A stretch of DNA of 30,036 nt from CAZAQS01 sp964486825 (GTDB lineage Bacteria > Chloroflexota > Anaerolineae > Anaerolineales > UBA4823), in contig CAZAQS010000028.1 in the NCBI GenBank assembly GCA_964486825.1, positions 1 through 30,036 of the forward strand, given 5' to 3'. This document shows positions 1 to 7,879 of this stretch, piece after piece. The position numbers and the translations under genes were made by a program. The notes under the pieces are model-generated. The model saw nothing but the letters and a program-made list of their open reading frames with translations, was not told where the DNA came from and ran no database searches. Position 1 is the first letter of the stretch, and every line of letters begins with the position of its first letter.

Positions 1-2
1 AC

Positions 3-25
3 GCCTGCCTTTCGCTAGGGCAGGC
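3..25. terminator. possible terminator hairpin downstream of the first CPBP gene
   Basis: GCCTGCC at 3-9 pairs perfectly with GGCAGGC at 19-25 around a 9-nt loop. It lies 36 bases beyond the stop of the minus-strand CPBP gene, where a transcript would be expected to end. The window stops before any T-run could be seen, so terminator function is a guess. Confidence 0.35.
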
Positions 26-60
26 AGTGATCGCCGGGATGCGCCTAACTGCGGCGTGAG

Positions 61-1092
61 CTATCCCACTACGATATCATTCAACGCGTGAACGGCAGCC
101 CATGGCAAAACGCCACCCGAGCGCATGAACCCGTACCCCATAAAAATCCCGAACAGGCAGGCGTCACCGATATTCAACAAGGTCAAACCCAGGTTCGCTC
201 CATACACCTCGTAATAGTAGGAGGGGAAATGTAGGGCTGCGAAGATGAATGACGAAATCAGGATGGCGTTGAGCGGCTTGAACCAACCTCTCAGGGACCG
301 CTGAAATAAGCCACGGTAGAAAAGTTCTTCGGTTATCCCAGGGTAGATGAAGGCATAAGCCAGAAAAGCAACTCTCCCCAAGTTGGGTTGGGAGAAAATG
401 AATGCCAGCGTCAAAAGCAGCAGGAACGGAGCAGCAACTGCCCAGTTCCTGAAGGAGAGCGAGAAATGCTTGGGGCGAAAGCCAAACAGTGTCAAGACGG
501 CCAGGGGGAGCAGCACGATGAACAGCAGGTTCGAGATCACGTTGTAGAATGCCGCTGCTGGCCAAAGCGGTAGGAGGTCGCTCAACGTTTGGGAGAGGCT
601 ATGGAATGTAGATTGTAAGCCGGCCCAGCCAGGCAGGAGACCCAGGATAGGCCCACCCGGCATGGATCCACGCCGCTGTAGTGAATCGATAATCCATAAA
701 CCCCAGAAGACCCATACTCCCAGAAGGACCATCAGGACCTTCCAGTTTGGGTTCTCCCAGGCGCTGCCACGGGTGCTGGCATCCGTAAAGGAGCCATTCC
801 GGTAGAGGTGGATGGTATCGATCACCAGGACAGCCAGCCCGTAAAAGGTGAGACCATAAAACGCGCTGCGAAGTGCGATCGCGACGGAAGAGCCCATCCA
901 AATGAGCACCCCCAACCTCAAGACCAAATAGAAGAGCAGGAAGGCCAATAACAAAGGATAGCGGGGAATGGCTCGCCAGGCATGTAACAAAGAAAGGCGG
1001 GCAGAATTTGCCAGTTTCTTTAGAGTGCTAGAAAGAGATCCCAGAAATGTCTGGTTGGTTTTTGATACGGGTTGGTATAAGTCTTGGGCCAT
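61..1092 (-). CDS. CPBP family intramembrane metalloprotease (CAAX protease-like)
   Basis: A polytopic membrane protein of about 343 residues. The C-terminal third carries the CPBP (Rce1/Abi) signature: motif 1 EELFYRG with the paired glutamates and arginine, motif 2 FAALHFP with its histidine, and a last helix with HALND near the C-terminus. Members are membrane metalloproteases, or bacteriocin-immunity-type proteins, acting within the bilayer; the substrate is unknown here. I chose the ATG at 1092 because AGGTG sits 5-6 nt upstream. The longer reading frame to 1206 has no comparable site. This start places the first 73 bases inside the 3' end of the upstream HExxH gene, so the two are probably translationally linked. 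It is the last gene of a minus-strand group that includes an ABC exporter and a second CPBP protease. Confidence 0.85.
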   Translation of the reverse strand: MAQDLYQPVSKTNQTFLGSLSSTLKKLANSARLSLLHAWRAIPRYPLLLAFLLFYLVLRLGVLIWMGSSVAIALRSAFYGLTFYGLAVLVIDTIHLYRNGSFTDASTRGSAWENPNWKVLMVLLGVWVFWGLWIIDSLQRRGSMPGGPILGLLPGWAGLQSTFHSLSQTLSDLLPLWPAAAFYNVISNLLFIVLLPLAVLTLFGFRPKHFSLSFRNWAVAAPFLLLLTLAFIFSQPNLGRVAFLAYAFIYPGITEELFYRGLFQRSLRGWFKPLNAILISSFIFAALHFPSYYYEVYGANLGLTLLNIGDACLFGIFMGYGFMRSGGVLPWAAVHALNDIVVG

Positions 1093-2327
1093 GGTAACAC
1101 CTGAACCGGTCGTGGAACAGTTTCGAAATTTGTATGTAAATTGTTTAAGGCAGATACCAGCAGGTCTTCCAGGGGAACACCACCCGGCACGACCTGGGCT
1201 TTCCAATCTGGCAGAAGCCTATCAAGCAGAACAGTCTGCGCCATCCCTGAATAGTAGAAGCGCCCATCTCCCGAGCTATCCGCCATCCGGCGGAGCTGGT
1301 CTATCTCATTAGACCAACGGGTAGGGTATGCGGCATAGGCATTGAAATCACCAATCTGGGATACATCCGGGAAGGGCTGGTAATCAGGCGAGGCGCCTTC
1401 CCGCCACACACCCAGCTCAACGGAGCGCGCCGTCCCTTCTACCCACTCGCGTTGCTGTTCGTACTCCACAAGCTGGGCGCTCAGGCCGGCCTGAGCCCGG
1501 CGGGCTTCACGCTGGTCCAGGAAAAGGGCAGCCAGGCGAGCGGTTTCCTCAATGGTATTTGTTTTCAACGCTTCCGCAAGCAAGTCGAGCTCTACCTGCC
1601 AGGCATCTTGAAAGGCTTCCTCATCATAGGGGTAAAGGTTACTCAGCCTGGCAGCGCCTCCTTCTGCCTGCGCCAGTCGCTCGCCCGCCTGCATGCCCTG
1701 GAAGGCGTGGAATGATTCGTGCAGCAGGGCGGCGATATAACCATCGCTGCCTCTCAACAGGAGCGACACAACCAGCCGGTATGGAACAAATGGGCGCAAG
1801 AAAGCGGGTAAATCTCGCTTGATTGTCTCCCTCAGCGAGATCTCCATCCACTCCTTGGTTTGCAGAGAAGCGGCCCAATGGTTTCCGATCCTCACGGTGA
1901 AGGCTTCGGGAGTGATATCTGGGGCGGGGAGGGGTTGGCGGTAGTAGGGTTGCCCGTAGAAGTCGTCGCCGGGCACGATCTCCCAGGGACCGCCGCGGGT
2001 TGGTCCGCCAGGGACTTTGATCCAGCCATCCTGGGGATTCTGAAGACCGACCAGAAAAACGTAGGCTTCGTTATATACAACAAAGGGGATTTCGGCTTCG
2101 CTCCAGGCAGGCCAGATACGCTCTCCAAGGCTATTCTTGAGGTGTAGGGCTTCGGCCAGGCGAGCTTTTTCCGCCTCAGCCAGTCGCTCCACGATTCGAG
2201 AAGCATCTGGCAGCCCCAGGTTGCTCAGGGCAGAGATCAGCAACACAAGCACGAGCATACCCACGAGGGTCAAAGGGACAACAACCAGCGCTTTTCGAAC
2301 CCGGTGAAATTTCTTAGATCTTTTCAT
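1020..2327 (-). CDS. membrane-anchored putative gluzincin-like metallopeptidase (HExxH), function unknown
   Basis: About 435 residues. A basic N-terminus (MKRSKK) is followed by one hydrophobic segment (about residues 11-30), so the bulk should lie outside the membrane. HESFH at about 203-207 matches the zinc-metallopeptidase HExxH pattern, and a downstream EGTAR motif with glutamate near 297 could supply the third ligand, as in gluzincins. I do not recognise the family. The ATG at 2327 is preferred over an upstream TTG at 2366, because it gives a normal membrane-anchor N-terminus; neither start has a strong ribosome site. The gene follows two ABC permeases across a 109-base gap containing a hairpin, and its 3' end overlaps the next CPBP gene. 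A role in processing an exported peptide is possible but only inferred from context. Confidence 0.65.
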   Translation of the reverse strand: MKRSKKFHRVRKALVVVPLTLVGMLVLVLLISALSNLGLPDASRIVERLAEAEKARLAEALHLKNSLGERIWPAWSEAEIPFVVYNEAYVFLVGLQNPQDGWIKVPGGPTRGGPWEIVPGDDFYGQPYYRQPLPAPDITPEAFTVRIGNHWAASLQTKEWMEISLRETIKRDLPAFLRPFVPYRLVVSLLLRGSDGYIAALLHESFHAFQGMQAGERLAQAEGGAARLSNLYPYDEEAFQDAWQVELDLLAEALKTNTIEETARLAALFLDQREARRAQAGLSAQLVEYEQQREWVEGTARSVELGVWREGASPDYQPFPDVSQIGDFNAYAAYPTRWSNEIDQLRRMADSSGDGRFYYSGMAQTVLLDRLLPDWKAQVVPGGVPLEDLLVSALNNLHTNFETVPRPVQVLPWPKTYTNPYQKPTRHFWDLFLAL

Positions 2328-2399
2328 TATTACCAGTTTCGACGCGAATCTCTCGAGAGGCAACAAGCGCCTGGGGAGGTTTACCGTGGCCTGTTAAGT

Positions 2400-2434
2400 A
2401 GTACCCAACCAGGTCAAGTGACCAGATGGGTACT
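2400..2434. repeat. nested hairpin, copy A of a recurring dyad element
   Basis: AGTACCCA (2400-2407) pairs perfectly with TGGGTACT (2427-2434), enclosing a second dyad built on GGTCAAGTGACC. It lies just beyond the stop of the upstream ABC permease gene (minus strand), so it could attenuate or terminate transcription, although no T-run follows. A closely related sequence lies at 7850-7879 in the opposite orientation. Confidence 0.6.
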
Positions 2435-2436
2435 GC

Positions 2437-3666
2437 TTAGCGACGGAACTCCGCTCCCAGACGCTTCCAATCTAGGGCAGAGCCAGAGAGCAGGGTGTCA
2501 GCACGGAAGAAGCGCGAGGCCAGTAGAACAACGATATAGGTCGTGACTGCCAGCAAGGCGATCCCCACGACCGGTTGCCAGGCAGGCACTGAGCCTGTGG
2601 AGAGGCGGGTCATCATCGAGGGAGGCGCGGTGAGCGGGAAAAGACTGAGAAAGGTAGCCAGAGCGCCGTTCGGCGCCTGCATCAAGGCAGTGTTCAACCA
2701 GAGCGGGATCATCAACGGAAACAAGACGAGAAAGGTTAATGAGCCGCTCTCACGAGCATTGGGAGCCAGCGCGCCGATTGCTCCCATCAGGGAAGCGTAC
2801 ATCAGGTATCCGAAGACAAAGTACAACAGGCCCCAGGCGGCAAAGCCTGGAGGCAGGCTAAAGGTGGAGGCAGTCTGCAATAGCTGCTGGCTGCGGTTGA
2901 GAACCAACAATGCGCCCCCAAACCAGATAGCCATCTGTAAGAGGGCAACCAGACTTAGGCCAAGGATCTTCCCAAGCATCAGGTCACGCGGGCGCAGGCT
3001 GACCAGCAGGACTTCAACCGTCCGGTTTTCTTTTTCCTTCGAAACACTCTGCAGCATAAAACCACTGCTCATCGTAATCAGAAAGAAGAAAATAAACATG
3101 GTTGCGAAGGGCACGAAGAATGTCAATGGATTAGCGGCATCCTGAGCGCCCTGAGGTGCTATGGAAACTTGCTCAAGCCTGGTAATCGGGTTAACGGCGA
3201 TGGCAGCAGCAGCCGGGTCTCCCAACAGGTTGTAGGCAATCAGGTATTCGATCAACCCATCCGTTCCCTCCCCGAAGGGGCGGAAATCGGCCGAGATGAC
3301 CAGCACATCTCCCGTGGCGATGTAATCGGAGGGAAGCAGGTAATAACTCCCGATCTCACCGCTTTCCAAAGCCACCTGGGCTGAGCTTTCATCAGGAAAG
3401 GCTACCAAAAGCTCACCAGGCACATCCTCAGGAATATCTTGCAGAATGCCGGCCTGATCCACATAACCTATGGTCAGAGCCGGCGGTTCACCTGGAGCGC
3501 CAGGAATGAACCTATCCACTTCATCCATGGAAGAACGTACCATGATCTGGGTGCCAACGTTGAGCAGGATGATGAAGGCCGGGAAGATGAAGGTCATCAA
3601 CCAAAAAGAGCGCTTGCCGATCGTGGTCAGGATCTCGTGTTTGAGTACCAGGATGATATTGCGCAT
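2437..3666 (-). CDS. ABC-2 family transporter permease (NatB/YhaP-like)
   Basis: About 409 residues, with the architecture of NatB/YhaP-type ABC-2 permeases: one N-terminal membrane helix (about 20-40) after KHEILTTIGKRSFW, a large extracytoplasmic region (about 45-175), then a block of helices in the C-terminal half. The cytoplasmic motif KEKENRTVEVLL between the second and third helices is typical and probably contacts the ATPase. The ATG at 3666 has AAAGGCGG upstream and gives an 11-base gap from the previous permease; a TTG at 3681 would instead overlap. It is a divergent paralogue of the neighbouring permease (shared GKRSF and DEKENRT/KEKENRT motifs), so the two probably form a heterodimer driven by the ATPase upstream. 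Substrate unknown; Na+, drug or peptide export are all known for relatives. Confidence 0.9.
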   Translation of the reverse strand: MRNIILVLKHEILTTIGKRSFWLMTFIFPAFIILLNVGTQIMVRSSMDEVDRFIPGAPGEPPALTIGYVDQAGILQDIPEDVPGELLVAFPDESSAQVALESGEIGSYYLLPSDYIATGDVLVISADFRPFGEGTDGLIEYLIAYNLLGDPAAAAIAVNPITRLEQVSIAPQGAQDAANPLTFFVPFATMFIFFFLITMSSGFMLQSVSKEKENRTVEVLLVSLRPRDLMLGKILGLSLVALLQMAIWFGGALLVLNRSQQLLQTASTFSLPPGFAAWGLLYFVFGYLMYASLMGAIGALAPNARESGSLTFLVLFPLMIPLWLNTALMQAPNGALATFLSLFPLTAPPSMMTRLSTGSVPAWQPVVGIALLAVTTYIVVLLASRFFRADTLLSGSALDWKRLGAEFRR

Positions 3667-3677
3667 AATACCGCCTT

Positions 3678-4898
3678 TCAAGATACCGGTTTAGAGCGTT
3701 GAAAAACAGCTTCCCAGGCAGTCCGCAGGTCGAGACTCTGACCGTAACGCAACATACCATTGCGAAAGATGCGCGAGGAAGCCCATATCATCAGCCCTGC
3801 TGATCCGGTTAACAGGACCCAGCTGGTTATGACCTGCCAGAGAGGTACGATGCTCATGCCCCAGCGTAAGCTAATGGTCACAAATGCCGTAGTCGGGAAA
3901 AGAGTCATGGCGACCAGGATCGGGCTGTTCGGGTTCCCGATAACCAGGGCAGTGAAGAAGAAGGGAAGCATAAAGAGCAGGTTGAATATACCGGCGATCT
4001 GCTGCCCGTGTCGAGCCTCGGAAACCGCTCCACCAATGGCGGTCATGAAGCCAGCTACCAGGGCGTATGCCGGCAGGAAGAACAAAGCCACCAGCAGGAA
4101 GAAGTCCCAGGGGATGCGGAAGTTTTGTAGCTCCGGAATGAGCTGCCCTCCGATGAGCAGGCCGACAGCAATGGTCAGAATCCAAACCAGCATCTGGGTC
4201 AATCCCACACCCATCAAGCCGACAGCTTTTCCGGCAATGAGCTGCTCAGGGCTGATCGTGGTCACCATAATCTCAATGGTACGGTTCTCCTTCTCGTCAG
4301 AGACGACCTGGAGAAGGTACCCGGCGGAAGTCATAACGGTAAAAATGAACAAGAAGCCGGCTGCAAAGGGAAAAATGAAATTAATGAAGCTTTCAGCGCC
4401 GACTTCCAGGCGCCCGTCCATCGACCTCACGGTGAAGCTGGGACCTTCCGCCAGGCGCTGGCGGGTTTCCTCAGGCAAGCCGGCTGCCAGGTTAGCCCGC
4501 AGGAAGGCCTCGAAAGCCGTGCTCACGCTACCGCCTGGAGCTTCATCCCAGTACACCAGCTCCACCTGCCTGGTCTGCATGTAATCCTCGGGCAGAACGT
4601 AGTAGGCCTGGATCTGCCCATCCTGCAAGCTCTGGCGGGCACTAGCCTCATCTGTGAAAGAGAGCAGCTCGATTTCTCCGGCCCGCCCATCCAGTACAGG
4701 GGTAACTTGCGGGTCCAGAAAACCAGCCTGGTCCACATACCCGACCGGGTCTTGAGAACCGGATGTCACCGCACTGAAGATACCAATCCCCATAACGACA
4801 ATGATGAGCAGAGGCAGGCCAAGAGTCCCAACCAGGAAGCTGCGCTTACCGACCATCTTGCGATATTCATGTTTTGCGATCAGCCAGCCCCTACCCAT
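3678..4898 (-). CDS. ABC-2 family transporter permease (NatB/YhaP-like)
   Basis: About 406 residues. It begins MGRGWLIAKHEYRKMVGKRSF, then a first membrane helix, a periplasmic-type domain (about 45-165) and a cluster of helices from about 175. DEKENRTIEIM marks the conserved cytoplasmic loop. The ATG at 4898 has GGGGAGGC 7 nt upstream and overlaps the 3' end of the ATPase gene by 8 bases, which indicates translational coupling. A longer frame to 4934 lacks support. With the following permease and the preceding ATPase it makes a complete exporter of the NatA plus two ABC-2 permeases type. The two permeases are alike in plan but clearly diverged, which suggests an asymmetric transporter rather than a recent duplication. 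Confidence 0.9.
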   Translation of the reverse strand: MGRGWLIAKHEYRKMVGKRSFLVGTLGLPLLIIVVMGIGIFSAVTSGSQDPVGYVDQAGFLDPQVTPVLDGRAGEIELLSFTDEASARQSLQDGQIQAYYVLPEDYMQTRQVELVYWDEAPGGSVSTAFEAFLRANLAAGLPEETRQRLAEGPSFTVRSMDGRLEVGAESFINFIFPFAAGFLFIFTVMTSAGYLLQVVSDEKENRTIEIMVTTISPEQLIAGKAVGLMGVGLTQMLVWILTIAVGLLIGGQLIPELQNFRIPWDFFLLVALFFLPAYALVAGFMTAIGGAVSEARHGQQIAGIFNLLFMLPFFFTALVIGNPNSPILVAMTLFPTTAFVTISLRWGMSIVPLWQVITSWVLLTGSAGLMIWASSRIFRNGMLRYGQSLDLRTAWEAVFQRSKPVS

Positions 4899-5820
4899 GG
4901 AAAGCCTCCCCACTGCTTCGCTGCGCAAAGCCACCTTGCACTACGGACACAAAGATATCGTCCAGCGATGGCTCGGCGATTTCGAAGCGGTCGAGCTTGA
5001 TCCCTTCTCGCAGGGCCAGGCTTTTCAGGACGGACTGGGCCGTCACACCGGTCTCGAGCGCCATATGCCAGGAGCCATTCTGCTGGCGGGCCTCAAGGAC
5101 GCCGGGGACATGCGAAAAATCACCCTGGCCTTCTACCACCACGGCGTTCCCTGCGAAATCTCGCTTGATCTCATCGACCTTTCCATACAGGACCGTCTGG
5201 CCATGGTCAATGAGTACGATCCGGTTGCACAGGGCTTCCACCTGGTACATCTGGTGCGTGGACATGATGATGGTCTTACCAGCCTGGCGCTGTTCCTCCA
5301 TGATGTCTTTGACCAGGCGCGTGTTGACGGGGTCCAGGCCAGAGAAGGGCTCATCCACCACGATCAGATCGGGTTCGTGCAGGAGAGTAGCGATGAGCTG
5401 GGCCTTTTGTTGCATGCCCCGGCTGAGCTCCTGGATCTTCTTCTGGCGGTGGTCATAGAGGTCCAATCGTTTCAGCCAACCCTCAAGACGGCGAGCGGCT
5501 TCGCCCGACTGCATCCCTTTCAGGGTAGCAAAAAATATGAGAGTGGGCTCGAGCTTGAGATCTTTGTATAAACCGCGTTCCTCCGGCATATACCCGATGC
5601 GCTTCTTTATATCTTCATTCATCTTGCCACCGAAGAGCTTGATCTCGCCCGAGTCGGGAGAAAAGATATCCAGCATCATACGGATCGAGGTAGTCTTTCC
5701 AGCCCCGTTGGGACCCAGCAGGCCAAAGATCTCGCCGGGGAATACCTCAAAAGATACATCCCGGACGGCCTGGACTTTCCCAAAACTCTTCCGAAGGGAG
5801 GCTACGCTTACTGTTGACAT
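4891..5820 (-). CDS. ABC transporter ATP-binding protein (NatA/YhaQ-like)
   Basis: 309 residues, a full ABC ATPase with a C-terminal extension. Walker A GPNGAGKT is at 36-43, the signature LSRGMQQK is near 137, and Walker B with catalytic glutamate reads LIVVDEP followed by the D-loop SGLD. The H-loop is STHQM. The last 90 or so residues match the DUF4162-type regulatory tail common in NatA/YhaQ proteins. Start ATG at 5820 has AGAAGGAG about 10 nt upstream. It overlaps the first permease gene by 8 bases, so the three transporter genes form one unit. It should energise export by the two permeases at the cytoplasmic face of the membrane. Confidence 0.95.
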   Translation of the reverse strand: MSTVSVASLRKSFGKVQAVRDVSFEVFPGEIFGLLGPNGAGKTTSIRMMLDIFSPDSGEIKLFGGKMNEDIKKRIGYMPEERGLYKDLKLEPTLIFFATLKGMQSGEAARRLEGWLKRLDLYDHRQKKIQELSRGMQQKAQLIATLLHEPDLIVVDEPFSGLDPVNTRLVKDIMEEQRQAGKTIIMSTHQMYQVEALCNRIVLIDHGQTVLYGKVDEIKRDFAGNAVVVEGQGDFSHVPGVLEARQQNGSWHMALETGVTAQSVLKSLALREGIKLDRFEIAEPSLDDIFVSVVQGGFAQRSSGEAFHG

Positions 5821-5858
5821 TGCTCACACGCTCCTTCTAAATTCTTAGGCAAGGTGAA

Positions 5859-6764
5859 TTATGGCAAGCTGGTAGCCGTGACGGGGACCGAGCCAGGCTC
5901 CCCATCCATCGCCGACAATTTACCTCGCTTCTTCCAAAATATGTAGGCGAAAACGAATATGGGAATAAGCAAAGCCACTCCAAATTCGTCGAAGATATAT
6001 GCTGTAAGTCCAGTATCGGTCGTTAATGGGGTAAAGATGCCCTGGACGAATAGATAATGGCTGGCATGTAATATCACTCCTGTCCATAAGCTGCCAGATC
6101 TCAAGCGCAACCAGGCCATGATGATACTTGTCCCCATCACCATCAAGGTAAAACAGGATAACCCATACCAGAAAGGCGTTCCGCTGTTGTAATCAGCGAA
6201 GATCAACACTGGGGAATGCCAGACGGCCCAAATAACCCCGCTCAAGAGAGCCGTTTTTGTAAAAGTAGTTACCTTTGCCAGCTCGGGTACCAATAGCCCC
6301 CGCCAGCCAATTTCCTCTCCCAATGCGCTTAGCGAGCTAAGCAAAATCCCTAGGGTGGAAGCGACAACCAGGTAAATCAAAAAAAATACATAAGGTGAAC
6401 TTGTTCCAGGATTGTACTGGCTCACAATTTGTGAAATGAACTCCTGGTTAGGGAAGCCGCCTAACCCGGTTGCCCAGACAAAGCTATACGCAATCAGAGC
6501 ATAAAGGAATGGGATGATATAGCTCAAAAACTGGTAACGCGTCTTCCCCCATTTCCAACCCAGGCCACGCAGTCTCCGGTGGAAAACCAACTGCGTGATC
6601 AGAGCCGCTAACCCCGGGCACCACATGAGGCCAAGGGTATAGATCCCACCGCTCGTGTGCATCGAGCCACTGGATAGGATCAAGTAATAAAAAATTGAGC
6701 TGAATGAGAAAGTAAGCAGCAGGAAAGCAGCGATCTTCTTCCACACTAGCGTTTGGCGCTCCAT
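5859..6764 (-). CDS. CPBP family intramembrane metalloprotease
   Basis: 301 residues with about seven to eight hydrophobic segments. CPBP motifs are complete: GEEIGWRG (motif 1), WAVWHSP (motif 2 with histidine), and VILHASHYL (motif 4-type histidine). The short cytoplasmic tail is basic. ATG at 6764 is preceded by AAGGAAAA at a normal distance. It lies 38 bases upstream of the NatA-type ATPase on the same strand and is probably the first or second gene of the exporter operon. It is not a close copy of the CPBP gene at 61-1092, so the locus holds two different proteases of this clan bracketing an exporter. That layout is known from bacteriocin/immunity and peptide-maturation loci, but no precursor peptide was recognised here. 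Confidence 0.88.
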   Translation of the reverse strand: MERQTLVWKKIAAFLLLTFSFSSIFYYLILSSGSMHTSGGIYTLGLMWCPGLAALITQLVFHRRLRGLGWKWGKTRYQFLSYIIPFLYALIAYSFVWATGLGGFPNQEFISQIVSQYNPGTSSPYVFFLIYLVVASTLGILLSSLSALGEEIGWRGLLVPELAKVTTFTKTALLSGVIWAVWHSPVLIFADYNSGTPFWYGLSCFTLMVMGTSIIMAWLRLRSGSLWTGVILHASHYLFVQGIFTPLTTDTGLTAYIFDEFGVALLIPIFVFAYIFWKKRGKLSAMDGEPGSVPVTATSLP

Positions 6765-6802
6765 CTAAATTTTTCCTTTTATCAGGATGATATACGAGTC
6801 AT

Positions 6803-7228
6803 TTATATCCGGTACCGGTCTATATCATCGACGAGGAGCCAATCATCCATATTTCCGAACTCGGATTTATCAATTTGGAATGGGGTTACTTCCGTTACAT
6901 CACCTACGCTAACAAGCACTAGGAACCTCTTTCCGGCCCAGCGCTGTACTTCAGCGGGTTCCAGTTGAAGCCTGTCCTGGTTCTCATCGACAAGTTTGTG
7001 CGACACTTGCGGATTGAGTTTTTCAGAGAAAAGAACCTCAGTAACAATCCCGCAGGCGCGAATTAGGCCTTCAGCATTATTCCGAATGAAATACAGTATA
7101 TCACCTTTGTTTACACGCCCATGCGGGAGCTTGCGTCCGGCAGCGCCCCGGATGATCATGGTTTTCTTCCCTTCCAGAAGCTTCTCGAGCTCATTGGTTT
7201 TTGCGTTCACATAGACGACATGATCCAT
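6803..7228 (-). CDS. ASCH/EVE-like (PUA-fold) domain protein
   Basis: 141 residues, soluble, one domain. The order of conserved elements fits an ASCH or EVE domain: an early KTMIIRG strand, the basic turn KLPHGRV, then GDILYFI, a middle helix, and a C-terminal strand FLVLVSVGDV. These PUA-fold modules bind RNA or modified bases in the families that have been studied. The ATG at 7228 is chosen because AAGGAG lies 7 nt upstream; the frame is open to 7255 but without a site there. It stands 38 bases before the CPBP protease and may be co-transcribed. The exact subfamily cannot be settled by eye. Confidence 0.6.
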   Translation of the reverse strand: MDHVVYVNAKTNELEKLLEGKKTMIIRGAAGRKLPHGRVNKGDILYFIRNNAEGLIRACGIVTEVLFSEKLNPQVSHKLVDENQDRLQLEPAEVQRWAGKRFLVLVSVGDVTEVTPFQIDKSEFGNMDDWLLVDDIDRYRI

Positions 7229-7318
7229 TCTGTACTCCTTGATCCTTCGGTACAAGCGGCTTCCACACCAGCGTAGGTTGTTACCAATCCAGGAGACGCA
7301 TGCCTGAATATTTGCGCT

Positions 7319-7726
7319 CTACTTCAAGGGTCTGTAAAATTGGGAGGCCGGACAGCCCTGGCATTTTTCCTGATAGTGTGGGCAGGACTCGCACAGCGAG
7401 CCGCAAGGTGGAACCGGCAGTTCCGGCCTGACCCAACCCAGCGACCATGGGCTATGCGCGTCGACCCTGTTCGAAAAGAAGACCTGTAAGCCTTTCAAGC
7501 CGAGCAGCTCGGGTTGGTCTCGCAGGTCAGCCCACCAGCGCTTGCTTTCCGGCAGAACCAAAACACCTATCACATTGAAGCCTTTCGGTACATACATGAC
7601 TGTATAAGGGCAAGCCCTCATTATACCGGCTGTTACACGCGCCTGGGTTTCAGTCTCTGCTGTCCCAATATGGATGGCGCACAAAGGAAGATCTGGCTTA
7701 GGCATGCTTACCCCAATGCTGTTCAT
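7319..7726 (-). CDS. small protein with Cys-rich C-terminus, function unknown
   Basis: 135 residues from the ATG at 7726, which has AAGGAT 6 nt upstream; an in-frame ATG at 7753 has none. The first 85 residues look like a compact alpha/beta domain containing a CAIHIGTAETE strand. The C-terminal 35 residues hold six cysteines in the order CGSLCESC-P-x-x-x-x-x-CQGCP, which resembles the metal- or Fe-S-binding knuckle seen in DUF3795-type proteins. I do not recognise the whole family. It is separated from the ASCH-like gene by about 90 bases and may head the minus-strand group or stand alone. Confidence 0.55.
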   Translation of the reverse strand: MNSIGVSMPKPDLPLCAIHIGTAETETQARVTAGIMRACPYTVMYVPKGFNVIGVLVLPESKRWWADLRDQPELLGLKGLQVFFSNRVDAHSPWSLGWVRPELPVPPCGSLCESCPHYQEKCQGCPASQFYRPLK

Positions 7727-7791
7727 GGAAATCCTTGCTGCCTGATTTATCATATATTATGGAAGACAAAAGCACAACAGTCTTACTATAA

Positions 7792-7828
7792 ACGAAAAAC
7801 TCCCCACCTGCACCCGTCAGGTGGGGAG
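7792..7828 (-). terminator. intrinsic terminator after the V4R kinase/regulator operon
   Basis: On the minus strand CTCCCCACCTG, a 7-nt loop and CAGGTGGGGAG form a perfect 11-bp GC-rich stem (7800-7828), followed at once by TTTTTCG. It lies 36 bases past the regulator's stop codon and isolates this operon from the genes further down. Confidence 0.85.
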
Positions 7829-7849
7829 AACAATGTTTGTGCTTAAGGA

Positions 7850-7879
7850 CAGTGTCCTACCTGGTCACTTGACCAGGTT
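7850..7879 (-). repeat. copy B of the recurring dyad element, overlapping the regulator stop codon
   Basis: Read on the minus strand it is AACCTGGTCAAGTGACCAGG followed by TAGGACACTG. It aligns with the plus strand at 2407-2435 over about 29 bases with four or five differences. The last codons and TGA of the response regulator (N-L-V-K-stop) lie inside it. A second small dyad, AGGACA/GTGTCCT, lies at 7846-7858. Confidence 0.55.

Noticed and set aside
3760..4584. 274-codon plus-strand ORF opposite the ABC permease
   Set aside because: Composition is Lys/Arg/Met/Ser-rich with no domain; it mirrors the membrane helices of the real gene.
4801..5571. 256-codon plus-strand ORF opposite the NatA-type ATPase
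   Set aside because: It overlaps Walker A/B and signature coding on the minus strand and has no recognisable domain.
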